NCBI RefSeq assembly: GCF_014905175.1
Contig: NC_057792.1
Span: forward strand, 15,878,963-15,942,962
Direction of reading: 5' to 3'
DNA from: Aphidius gifuensis
Lineage: Eukaryota > Arthropoda > Insecta > Hymenoptera > Braconidae
DNA length: 64,000 nucleotides
Shown one piece after another: positions 40,921-50,020 of the stretch. Numbering within the stretch: position 1 is the first letter of the stretch; each line of letters begins with the position of its first letter. The notes below the pieces were generated by a model. That model worked only from the letters and a program-made list of their open reading frames with translations, was not told the DNA's origin and did not search any database. A program made the translations under genes and the position numbers.

Positions 40921-41689
40921 TTACTTTTTTTTAGATTTTGGACTTGTTGATTGAAATACACTAGATGCAGACATAAGATTTTCAATGTATTGTCCCAAAA
41001 CCTGATTTTCACTACGTAATTTTAAATTTTCTTCTTTAACACTATCCACTCTTTGTGATAAATCTAAAATTAATAAAAAATAATTAATAAAAAATAATGT
41101 GTATTTAATAAATAATAATTTTCATTACCATCAAGTGTATTTTGTAATTCTAAAACTTGTGTAATTAATCTTGCTTTTTCTTCTTGTTCATCTGGGCTTA
41201 TATCAGGATCTAAACCTAAAGATAAATATTTAAAAATTGTTTAAAATTATTGTTACTATCATTATGAAAATAACTGAAGATTAATTTTATAATTAATACA
41301 TACTATTTGGACTACAACTTCCATTGGTGAAAGTTGATGGAATTGAATCCATACTGCGTCCTCGACCAAATGGATCAGATAAATGTGAGTCATTGTCTGG
41401 AATATCTTCCTCAGGAATAATCACTGAAATAAAATAACAATATTAGCTTATAATTAAACAATGATTCATTAAATAATTTTTAATAATAGTGGGATCATTA
41501 ACTAAGTAGGTCATATTTATTTTAACATCAACATCAGCTATTATTTATTTTTAAAATTTAAATTACCTTGAGGATCATCATCAGCCAAGGGGATGCTGCT
41601 CATATCTTCCTGGAGTTTATCGTTAGTCATCATTGACGCAGACATCACGTCGCCAATAATATTCTCAGTACTCCAATTATTCAGTAAAA
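40921..41689 (-). CDS. SCOC: Short coiled-coil protein SCOC
   Basis: Minus-strand exons: 41567-41689 (start ATG at 41,645), 41304-41423, 41129-41215 and 40921-41063; from that ATG the frame is 142 codons plus stop. The C-terminal third is almost the vertebrate SCOC sequence: LITQVLELQNTLDDLSQRVD, VKEENLKLRSENQVLGQYIE, then NLMSASSVFQ and a Lys-rich tail. It is a leucine-zipper coiled coil. SCOC binds ARL1/ARL3 at the Golgi and FEZ1, and is involved in starvation-induced autophagy. The N-terminal half is acidic and Ser/Pro-rich. The frame is open upstream of the ATG to an acceptor at 41,690, so the first exon is further upstream at higher coordinates and the protein might be slightly longer. 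The neighbouring RRP9 is divergent, with the structured repeat island between. Confidence 0.9.
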
Positions 41690-42139
41690 CTGTTAACAAT
41701 ATTTTTATTGATTATTTTTTTCTCTTCAACTTGGTAAATTCTTTTGTTCCCTTTTTGTTTTTTTCTAAAATTAATATTAAATTTATAACTTGTTTAATAA
41801 TTATATATTGTAGTAAATTATTGTGTTTTATAAATTAATGTTTATTTATTTATTTGTAAATTAAAAATATGACACTCCAAATATTATGACAGCTCCAAAT
41901 ATGACACTCCAAAGACTCCAAAGTGGCTGACATTTGGCTCTAGTGGCGCAAATTACAACTGAATTTTTTATTTTTTTTTTACTTTATAAATACTGTTTTA
42001 GCATCAATAATAATTTGTTAATTAATATCAATAATCTGCTGATTACTATTAAAAAAATGACTCGTTATTTTTTTTGTTTTCCTTTTGTAAATTAAAATGT
42101 CAAAATGGCTGAAATAGAAAAAAAGTTTTTTTGTGAAAT

Positions 42140-42151
42140 GCCGCCATGTTG
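42140..42151 (-). promoter_or_regulatory. YY1/Pho-like site CAACATGGCGGC
   Basis: On the minus strand the bases read CAACATGGCGGC, one mismatch from the YY1 consensus CAAGATGGCGGC, which is typically found at or just downstream of transcription starts in the direction of transcription. It lies about 450 bp upstream of the first identified SCOC exon on the SCOC strand, so it may mark a SCOC promoter. The surrounding 42,100-42,250 also contains a 48-codon plus-strand frame that I do not regard as a gene. Confidence 0.35.
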
Positions 42152-42251
42152 GATGTATAATAAAGCGGGATTATTAATTTTCTATTTGAATTTTGTGCTG
42201 AAAAAAAAAAGATTATTTAATGTTTTAAAATTGTTCAGCAATGTTAAATAA

Positions 42252-42884
42252 ATAAGACCGTCTTATATTTACTCCAAATGAACTTGAAGTATAAGTAGAA
42301 CATTTAAAAAAAAATAATATCTATTATTCAAAAAATCATCAAGGAAAAAGGTCAAAAATCAAATATTAATACGTCATATGTTGTACAATCTAATTGGAAA
42401 AACCGGAATAAATAAATGATAAATCATGTCAGCTATGAAAAAAACAAACTCATTAATTTCTCTTATCAAATAAAATGTTCTATTCAATTTTTTTTTTTGC
42501 CTAAAATAAATAAAAACAAATTTTAGTTAATGATTTATTATATATGTATTCAAATAGGTTTACTCAGGTAATAGTGTAAAAAAAAAATATATATAATCCA
42601 TAAAATGTGGTTTTAAATATTATTAAATTACAAATAAATTATTAATTATTTTCCGCGTGTCTTTTCCCAGCCACCCAAGAGGTAAGACATTGACTCGTTT
42701 TTTTTTTATTAGTGGTTTCTCCAGTAGACCTAATCCACTTTAATTAAACGCTTTTCGCACGGTATCTAGAATTATTTCGATTAACGGTTTTAAATGTTTC
42801 GATTGCGCTCGCATAGCAGCAAATACTGATCAGTAGTCGACGCAAATTTAAAATAAAAAAACGAAAAAAAAATATAAACAATGA
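42252..42884. other. Non-coding DNA at the edge of the repeat island
   Basis: AT-rich to about 42,650, then less AT-rich. A CAAGAG|GTAAGA donor-like site occurs on the plus strand near 42,681. Palindromes appear: TACTGATCAGTA at 42,824-42,835 and TGCGCTCGCA at about 42,804. No protein was recognised. Confidence 0.5.
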
Positions 42885-42888
42885 CGGC

Positions 42889-43110
42889 TTATTCACTATG
42901 CCACTATCACTCGCTGTGATAGGGCATTTCAAGTTTAATTTAATTTAATTCACTATGCCACTATCACTTGCTGTGATAGGACATTTCAAGTTTAATTTAA
43001 TTTAATTCACTATGCCACTATCACAGCTCACTGTGATAGGACATTTCAAGTTTAATTTAATTTAATTCACTATGCCATTATCACTCACTGTGATAAGACA
43101 TTTCTATAGG
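42889..43110. repeat. Four tandem units of about 58 bp, each with a perfect hairpin
   Basis: Units begin ATTCACTATGCC at about 42,891, 42,949, 43,006 and 43,066. Each carries CTATCAC, a 5-8 base loop and GTGATAG, followed by a GACATTTCAAG-type end and an AATTTAATTTAATT spacer. In unit 4 both arms change together, TTATCAC with GTGATAA, keeping the pairing. Loops vary (TCGCT, TTGCT, AGCTCACT, TCACT). Partial outer pairing of TGCC with GGCA exists in unit 1. The pattern suits an RNA or cruciform structure better than a plain satellite. Confidence 0.75.
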
Positions 43111-43330
43111 CTTGATTTCTGTATGCCATCAGTTTACTATGCAATCTTGAATAAGTGATCCTCTTGTATTCGAAATATAATTCTCAAGGAACAGCAGATG
43201 ACGTAGTCTTGAAAATTCTGAAACAAATAAAATCTTCAAAATATTAAAATCATGTCAAACATAAAAAACTTGAAACAATTGAAATCCTGAAAAACAAAAT
43301 CCTGAAATATTAGTAAAACATTAGTAATTG

Positions 43331-43800
43331 GAAAAGTGCGTAAAATATCAAATAAAAAAACCTTACATATTAACATACATCGGGATTGGAAAAGGGTGAT
43401 AATTTATCTATTATAAATTATCACGATAGATAATAATAAATCCTAATCACCCCCGTCTACTCTGTTTGAGGAAGACAGGGTCAATTCATTTTGACTTTTA
43501 TACTAACGACATTTAATTTGGAATAAAAATTAAATATAATTAATGAAAAAAATCAGTCAAAATAAATTTAAACAACAAATCAAATAATATATAGTTTGGA
43601 ACGACAAGAAGCTTCAAAAAATATAGCATACATTTTTTGTAACTTCAAGGATATTAAAGCACTTTTCTGGGATAGGTTAATAATTACAACTAGTCAGTTT
43701 CGATCTAGAGGAACTTACCTTATTACAGCAACCAGCAAAATTCTCAAAGGTAGTCCAGGTAGTCTCCAATAATCCAATTAAATCCTCTCAGCTAAGCCAT
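43331..43800. repeat. Structured module, left copy
   Basis: The module is bounded by GAAAAGTGC and its complement GCACTTTTC (about 43,332 and 43,661). Inside it are a perfect 12-bp hairpin, GTGATAATTTAT / ATAAATTATCAC with a 5-base loop (about 43,398-43,426); CCCCGTCT / AGACAGGG around a short loop (seven pairs with one internal mismatch, about 43,450-43,480); and ATTTTGACT / AGTCAAAAT (about 43,486 and 43,553). After it comes GGAACTTACCTTAT, which on the minus strand is a near-ideal splice donor (ATAAG|GTAAGTTCC). A second copy is at 49,292-49,790. There is no open frame. Confidence 0.65.
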
Positions 43801-44050
43801 GTAGAAATCGTCAAAGTGGACCCCAATAATCCAATAAAATTCACTTCAGCTAAGCCATGTAGAAATCGTCAAGGACCCCAATGATCCAATAAAATTTTAT
43901 CTCAGCAAAGCCATGTAGAAAACGTCATAAGGTAGTCTCCAATAATTCAATAAAATTTTCTCAGCAAAGCCATGTAGAAAATGTCAAGGTATATTCCAAT
44001 AATCCAATGGAATCCGGTTAATTTTCTCAGCAAATAGCCAAGTAGAGGCG
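43745..44050. repeat. Short tandem repeat of about 60 bp
   Basis: Four to five imperfect units carry the landmarks CCATGTAGAAATCGTCAA, CCCCAATAATCCAATAAAAT and TCTCAGC.AAG. A similar, more diverged array (GAAGTTGTCCAGGTAGATT, CCAATAAAATCC) follows the right-hand structured module at 49,690-49,850, showing that module and array were copied together. No coding potential was seen. Confidence 0.6.
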
Positions 44051-44099
44051 TCAATCCATGCATAAAAAACTAACTCATTTTGTTGAATCCCGGAAAAAA

Positions 44100-45700
44100 A
44101 AATGTGCACAGTTTTCCCGACATTACCCAGGATGCATCACAAGGAGCACCTGCATAATTTACATGCACTTTTATGTTAAATATCGTATGATCATATGTTT
44201 TTCGATAAATAAATTCCCCCTACAAATACGTATTGATTGATTGATATTTTCAATTTTGTGACGCAAATAGAGTACAGTTTTCCCGACATTACCCAGGATA
44301 CATCACAAGGAGCACCTGCATAATTAACATGTACTTTTTATAATAAACATCGTGTGATCATATGTTTTTCAATAAATAAATTCTCCCCTACGAATACGAA
44401 TTTTCTTATCATTTTAAAACTAGTCACGAAATAGAGTACAGTTTTCCCGAGATTACCCAGGATACTCACATGGAGCACCTGCATAATTAACATGTACTTT
44501 TAATTGTTTATCATATGTTCGAGTTTTTTTAGAAAATAAATTCCCCCTACGCATTAGCTGATATTTTTAATTTTGTGGCACAAATAGAGTACAGTTTTCC
44601 CGACATTACCCAGGATACATCACAATGAGCACCTGCATAATTAACATGTACTTTGAATCGCTTATCAAATGTTTAAGTTTTTTTAAAAAATAAATTCCCC
44701 TTATAAATACGTATTGGTTGATATACTTTCAATTTTGTGACGTATATAGAGTACAGTGTTCCCGAGACTACCCAGGATACTCACATAGAGCACCTGCATA
44801 ATTAACATGTACTTTTCATCGCTTATCATATATTTAAGTTCTCTTAAAAAATAAATTCCCCTTACAATTACGTATTGTATATCATATTTTCAGTTTTGTG
44901 ATGCATATAGAGTACAGTTTTCCCGATATTACCCAGGCTACTCACATGGAGCATCTGCATAATTAACATGTACTTTTAATTGTTTATCATATTTTCAAGT
45001 TCGAGACGCAAATAGAGTACAGTTTTCCCGAAATTACCCAGGATACTCACATAGAGCACCTGCATAATTAACATGTACTTTTCATCGCTTATCATATATT
45101 TAAGTTCTCTTAAAAAATAAATTCCCCTTACAATTACGTATTGTATATCATATTTTCAGTTTTGTGATGCATATAGAGTACAGTTTTCCCGATATTACCC
45201 AGGCTACTCACATGGAGCATCTGCATAATTAACATGTACTTTTAATTGTTTATCATATTTTCAAGTTCGAGACGCAAATAGAGTACAGTTTTCCCAATAT
45301 TACCCAGGTTACTCACATAGAGCACCTGCATAATTAACAAGTTTCTTTCATCGCTTATCATATGTTTAAGTTTTCTTGAAAAATAAATTCCCCCTACAAA
45401 TACGCATCGACGGATATTTTTGATTTTGTGACGCCAATACAGTACATTGTTCCCGAGATTACCCAGGATACTCACATAGAGCACCTGCATAATTAAAATG
45501 TACTTTTATCCACTTATTATATGTTTCAGTTTTTTTAAATAAATTCCCCCTTAAAAAATAAATTCCCCTTACAATTACGTATTGTATATCATATTTTCAG
45601 TTTTGTGACGCATATAGAGTACAATTTTTTCCGAGATTACCCAGGATACTCACATGGAGCACCTGCATAATTAACCTGTACTATTTAAATTAAATTTATT
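44100..45700. repeat. Hairpin-core tandem array, block A (about 11 units)
   Basis: Core starts (AGTACAG or variant) lie near 44,109, 44,271, 44,434, 44,587, 44,749, 44,910, 45,015, 45,176, 45,281, 45,441 and 45,617, with spacing about 105-176 bp. Each core has AGTACA, TTTTCCCGA, ATTACCCAGG, TACTCACATGGAGCACCTG, CATAATTAACA and TGTACTTTT in order. AGTACA pairs with TGTACT, CAGG with CCTG, and CTC with GAG around ACATG, giving a nested hairpin. Linkers (TTATCATAT.., AAATAAATTCCCC.., TTTTGTGACGCA..) vary more. A higher-order unit of about 266 bp is nearly identical between 44,777-45,030 and 45,043-45,297. Confidence 0.8.
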
Positions 45701-45936
45701 TCGTTTTATTAGATAATCGATCCTTTTAAAAATTAAACATTTTTTCCAAAAATCCGCACTAGCTATACCCACAAATTCAAAGCCATTATTAAGTAAACCC
45801 ATAAATATTATACATATAGTTTAGCTAACATCGAACATTTTTCAAAACTCTAAAACGAAAAAATAATAAAAAAAACCCCCATGATATTTCACGAAAAAGA
45901 TGCGAATAAGCAGTGAAGCAATGCCTTCTATACGCA

Positions 45937-45949
45937 GTTGCGGCGCAAC
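45937..45949. other. GC-rich palindrome
   Basis: GTTGCGGCGCAAC, two perfect 6-bp arms around one base, lies in the segment between the two hairpin-array blocks. It is GC-rich against a very AT-rich background. Confidence 0.4.
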
Positions 45950-46096
45950 CCTTGCTTGGCTTGGGCAGATTACTTAACGAAACAAATCATTGGATCTAGG
46001 ATACGCTACGTATGTTTACGTTAGAGATCAACTTACCAGTTAATTAGAAATGAGCATGGATGACACCCACCGCCAACCAGGACCAATAAATGACTT

Positions 46097-46190
46097 AAGA
46101 AAAATTTAGCTGGGCTTGAGAGTATAATAACTTCAAAAAGTTATCGTCGTCAATCTGCCAGGATCTGACAGCCAGCTAAATTTTAATTAA
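46097..46190. ncRNA. Candidate three-way-junction structured element, copy 1
   Basis: The closing stem AAAATTTAGCTGG (46,101-46,113) is perfectly complementary to CCAGCTAAATTTT (46,172-46,184). Inside it, ATAACTT (46,127-46,133) pairs perfectly with AAGTTAT (46,138-46,144) around loop CAAA, and CTGCCAG (46,155-46,161) pairs with CTGACAG (46,165-46,171) around GAT with one mismatch. The last arm abuts the closing stem with no gap, as in a coaxial stack. The strand is unknown. Whether it is transcribed is not shown by the sequence; a foldback DNA element is the alternative. Confidence 0.4.
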
Positions 46191-46726
46191 TCAAGCCAAG
46201 ATTGGGGCAGAATTTCTCGATTAAACTCACCGTACCCTGGACCGGTAAGGACTTAAGAAAAATTTAGCCGAGAATCATAGAATAATAGAATTCTGTTTAT
46301 TTGATTACTCATACCAGTCTGCGATTGGTATGTCAGGTAAATATTTTCAAATAAATCACTTAGCTAAGAGTAAGGGCAAGAAAAACCTTGAAATAAATGC
46401 CATTCATTCCTCATGACTAAAGTCTCACAACAAATTTTTTTTAATTTGCGACTGACACAATCAACTTGGTTTAATAAGTACACAATTGCTTCAGCAGTCT
46501 CGCGTTCCGACCAGAGGCCACAGATAATCATATTGACACGCAACGTAGCAGCTGCATGCTAATGAATATCGCATAGTTTTCTATGAATTCGAGAAATAGT
46601 TCAGCTGAGTTTGGGTGCAAGTTGACTTCAGAAGTCCATAGATCAGTCCGAGTAACTGCCGCCATCCTGCCCGGTGAATACTTCAAGTATATCATTTATC
46701 ACAAAATAGGGGTAGACTAAAGACTC

Positions 46727-46812
46727 AAGAAAAATTTAGCTGGGCTTGAGAGCTAACTGCAAGAGTTGTTGTCGTCAAACTACCAGGATCTGGTAGCCAG
46801 CTAAATTTTCGC
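46727..46812. ncRNA. Candidate three-way-junction structured element, copy 2
   Basis: The closing stem is the same, AAAATTTAGCTGG (46,731-46,743) with CCAGCTAAATTTT (46,797-46,809). The second inner hairpin, CTACCAG / CTGGTAG around GAT (46,780-46,796), is perfect, whereas copy 1 has one C.A mismatch. The first inner hairpin is shorter (TAACT / AGTTG around GCAAG, with one wobble pair). The linker GTCGTCAA between the inner hairpins is conserved in both. A third, half copy (AAAAATTTAGCCGAG) starts near 46,261. Confidence 0.4.
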
Positions 46813-46919
46813 GAAAAATATCAAAAAAAAAAAATAAAAAAAAAAAAGACTAATTACAAATGTATCGATTTCAGTAAAACTATATATATAAATTTATCTG
46901 TTCTTGAATTGACAAATTC

Positions 46920-48560
46920 CCCGTACAAAAATGCATTGTTTAATATTTTTTATTCTGTGACACAGAGTACCGTTTTCCCGAGATTACCCAGGATACTCAC
47001 ATGGAGCACCTGCATAATTAATATGTACTTTTAATTGTTCATCATATGTCCAAGTTTTTTTAGAAAATAAATTCCCCCTATACGCATTAGCTGATATTTT
47101 TAATTTTGTGGCACAAATAGAATACAGTTTTCCCGACATTACCCAGGATACATCACATGAGCACCTGCATAATTCACTTGTACTTTCATATTGTATATGT
47201 CGTATGATCATATATTTTTTAATAAATAATTTCTCCCTGGTGAATACGCATTTTTTTATCATTTTAAAAATAGTCACCAAATAGAGTACAGTTTTCCTGG
47301 CATTACCCAGGATACATCACAAGGAGTACCTGCATAATTAACATGTACTTTCAATCGCTTATCATATGATTACGTTTTCTTAAAAAATAAATTCTCCCTA
47401 TACGAATACGCATTGACCGATATTTTTGATTTTGTAACGCATATAGAGTACAGTTTTCCCGAGATTACCCAGGATACTCACATAGAGCACCTGCATAATT
47501 CACTTGTACTTTCATATTGTATAAATCGTATGATCATATATTTTTTAATAAATAATTTCTCCCTGGTGAATACGCATTTTCTCATCATTTTAAAAATAGT
47601 CACCAAATAGAGTACAGTTTTCCCGGCATTACCCAGGATACATCACAAAGAGTACCTGCATAATTAACATGTACTTTTCATCGCTTATCATATATTTAAG
47701 TTCTCTTAAAAAATAAATTCCCCTTACAATTACGTATTGTATATCATATTTTCAGTTTTGTGATGCATATAGAGTACAGTTTTCCCGATATTACCCAGGC
47801 TACTCACATGGAGCATCTGCATAATTAACATGTACTTTTAATTGTTTATCATATTTTCGAGTTCGAGACGCAAATAGAGTACAGTTTTCCCAATATTACC
47901 CAGGTTACTCACATAGAGCACCTGCATAATTAACAAATTTCTTTTATCGCTTATCATATGTTTAAGTTTTCTTGAAAAATAAATTCCCCCTATAAATACG
48001 CATCGACGGATATTTTTGATTTTGTGACGCCAATATAGTACATTGTTCCCGAGATTACCCAGGATACTCACATAGAGCACCTGCATAATTAAAATGTACT
48101 TTTATCCACTTATTATATGTTTCAGTTTTTTTAAAAAATAAATTCCCCTTACAATTACGTATTGTATATCATATTTTCAGTTTTGTGACGCATATAGAGT
48201 ACAGTTTTCCCGATATTACCCAGGCTACTCACATGGAGCATCTGCATAATTAACATGTACTTTTAATTGTTTATCATATTTTCAAGTTCGAGACGCAAAT
48301 AGAGTACAGTTTTCCCGAAATTACCCAGGATACTCACATAGAGCACCTGCATAATTAACATGTACTTTTCATCGCTTATCTTATATTTAAGTTCTCTTAA
48401 AAAATAAATTCCCCTTACAATTACGTATTGTATATCATATTTTCAGTTTTGTGATGCATATAGAGTACAGTTTTCCCGAAATTACCCAGGATACTCACAT
48501 GGAGCACCTGCATAATTAACCTGTACTATTTAAATTAAATTTATTCCGTTTAATTAGATA
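46920..48560. repeat. Hairpin-core tandem array, block B (about 11 units)
   Basis: This is the same unit as block A, with cores near 46,964, 47,120, 47,284, 47,446, 47,609, 47,772, 47,877, 48,037, 48,197, 48,301 and 48,470. The stretch 47,650-48,180 is nearly identical to 45,070-45,610, and both blocks end in the same tail (CCTGTACTATTTAAATTAAA, then ATAATCGATCC). Block B therefore contains a segmental copy of block A offset by about 2.6-2.85 kb. The minus-strand frames inside (45,242-45,490 and 47,838-48,086) are translated repeats, not genes. Confidence 0.8.
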
Positions 48561-49291
48561 ATCGATCCCCCCTTCCCGAAAACATACGCACTGGTTGATA
48601 TTTTCAAAATTTATGACGCAAATAAATTATCGACTATATTCTTAAAAAATTAACGCTTCATGTAATTCAATTTGTTCCCAAAAAAAAATATTTAACAGAC
48701 TTCTTGGTATTAACCAGGATGCACCACGTGGAGGTCATGTCTGTCCTAGCATCCCATGATCCCCACGTACACTCTGAAATGATTTTATAAAACTAAAAAC
48801 TCTATTTCGTCCCGTATGCAACCCCCAATCCAACCCCAAATAATTCAAGTCAAAAGATAATTTATACCTAAGAATCTAATGAACTACCATAAAATATTGT
48901 AAAATTAATTTATCAAATTGATTACTCGAGAAACAGAATTTAAAGATATATTTTATATATATATAATATATATATTATGAATATTTTTCAATTATCTGCG
49001 TATTACATATTAATATCTCAAATTTTTAAAGCAAGTAGTAATAACGTAATATTACTGGAAAGTCATATTTGATGAAAATTCAATATTAAGATAAAATTAA
49101 TTACAAGATTCATAAAATAAATGCAAGCTTTAAGAGATGTTTTAATAAAACCATTATGCAATGAATTTTTTTATCCGATAAAATTTAATTTATATTCTTA
49201 TTTAATTATATCTATATTTCAATAGAAAAAAATCGCGCCCAAAATTATATTGTCAATTTAAATATAAAACGTAAAATAAAAATGTTTTATT
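48561..49291. other. Non-coding DNA between array and right module
   Basis: It contains a degenerate array fragment (TTGGTATTAACCAGGATGCACCACGTGGAGG near 48,700, resembling the hairpin core) and AT-rich DNA with a TATATATAATATATATATTA palindrome near 48,955. No protein was recognised. Confidence 0.5.
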
Positions 49292-49790
49292 GGAAAAGTG
49301 CTCTAAAGTCAAACGAAAAAAAACTTACATACTAATACAACGCAATACAAGAAAAAAGAGTGATAATTTATCTAGTATAAATGATCACGATAGATAATAA
49401 TGAAATCCTAATCACCCCCGTCTACTCTGTTTGAGGAAGACAGGGTCGACCCATTTTGACTTTGTTTAAAAATTGAATACCATTAATAAAGAAAAAAAAA
49501 ATAGTCAAAATGAATCTAAACAAAAAAATAAATAATAGTATGGAACGACAAGAAGCTTTAAAAAATATAACAATTTTTTTAAAACTTCAAGGACATTTAA
49601 AGCACTTTTCCGGGATGGGTTAATAATTTCAACTAGTCGATCTCGATCTAGAGGAACTTACCTTATAACTGCAAACTGCAAAATCCTGTAGAAGTTGTCC
49701 AGGTAGATTCCAATAGTCCAATAAAATCCTTCCATCAAAGCCATATTCTTTAGAAGTTGTCTAGGTAGATTTTAATAATCCAACAAAATC
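49292..49790. repeat. Structured module, right copy
   Basis: This is a diverged direct repeat of 43,331-43,800. The outer arms are GGAAAAGTGC / GCACTTTTCC, a perfect 10 bp (one pair longer than in the left copy). The 12-bp hairpin is kept with one mismatch (ATAAATGATCAC). A roughly 44-bp block from AATCCTAATCACCCCCGTCT to AAGACAGGGTC is identical to the left copy. ATTTTGACT / AGTCAAAAT is kept although the sequence between is different. The minus-strand donor AAG|GTAAGTTCC is also kept. Confidence 0.65.
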
Positions 49791-50020
49791 CTTTCATCAA
49801 AGCCTGCATGTGGAAGTTGTCCAGGTTATCTTTAATAATCCAAAAAAAAAGTAACAGGCACTATTAAAACTTGCACAATTTTTTTTTTTTTCTATATTAA
49901 AACACTACTTGCGCACGGAGAATGTTCACTTGTTAATTTAAAATAATTTTAATTAAACTTCTAAATTAATTTACCGGACGAAAAAATTAAATCAAAAAAA
50001 ATTTTCCAAGGAAAAGCCAC

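Noticed and set aside
42105..42251. Plus-strand 48-codon ORF MAEIEKKFFC.. around the YY1-like site
   Set aside because: Short, Lys/Phe/Leu-rich, overlapped by another out-of-frame ATG, and better explained as upstream DNA of SCOC; no family recognised.
45242..48086. Minus-strand frames of about 82 codons at 45,242-45,490 and 47,838-48,086, nearly identical to each other
   Set aside because: They lie wholly inside the hairpin tandem array, and their similarity reflects the repeat duplication. Neighbouring units do not keep the frame and nothing resembles a known protein.
44100..48560. Endogenous viral or polydnavirus-like segment
   Set aside because: No viral gene, no recognisable excision motif and no coding frame; calling it viral would be unsupported.
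43331..49790. LTR retrotransposon with the two modules as LTRs
   Set aside because: The flanking modules are direct repeats, but there is no gag/pol frame, no primer-binding site or polypurine tract evident, and the interior is a tandem array; the module edges are not TG..CA.
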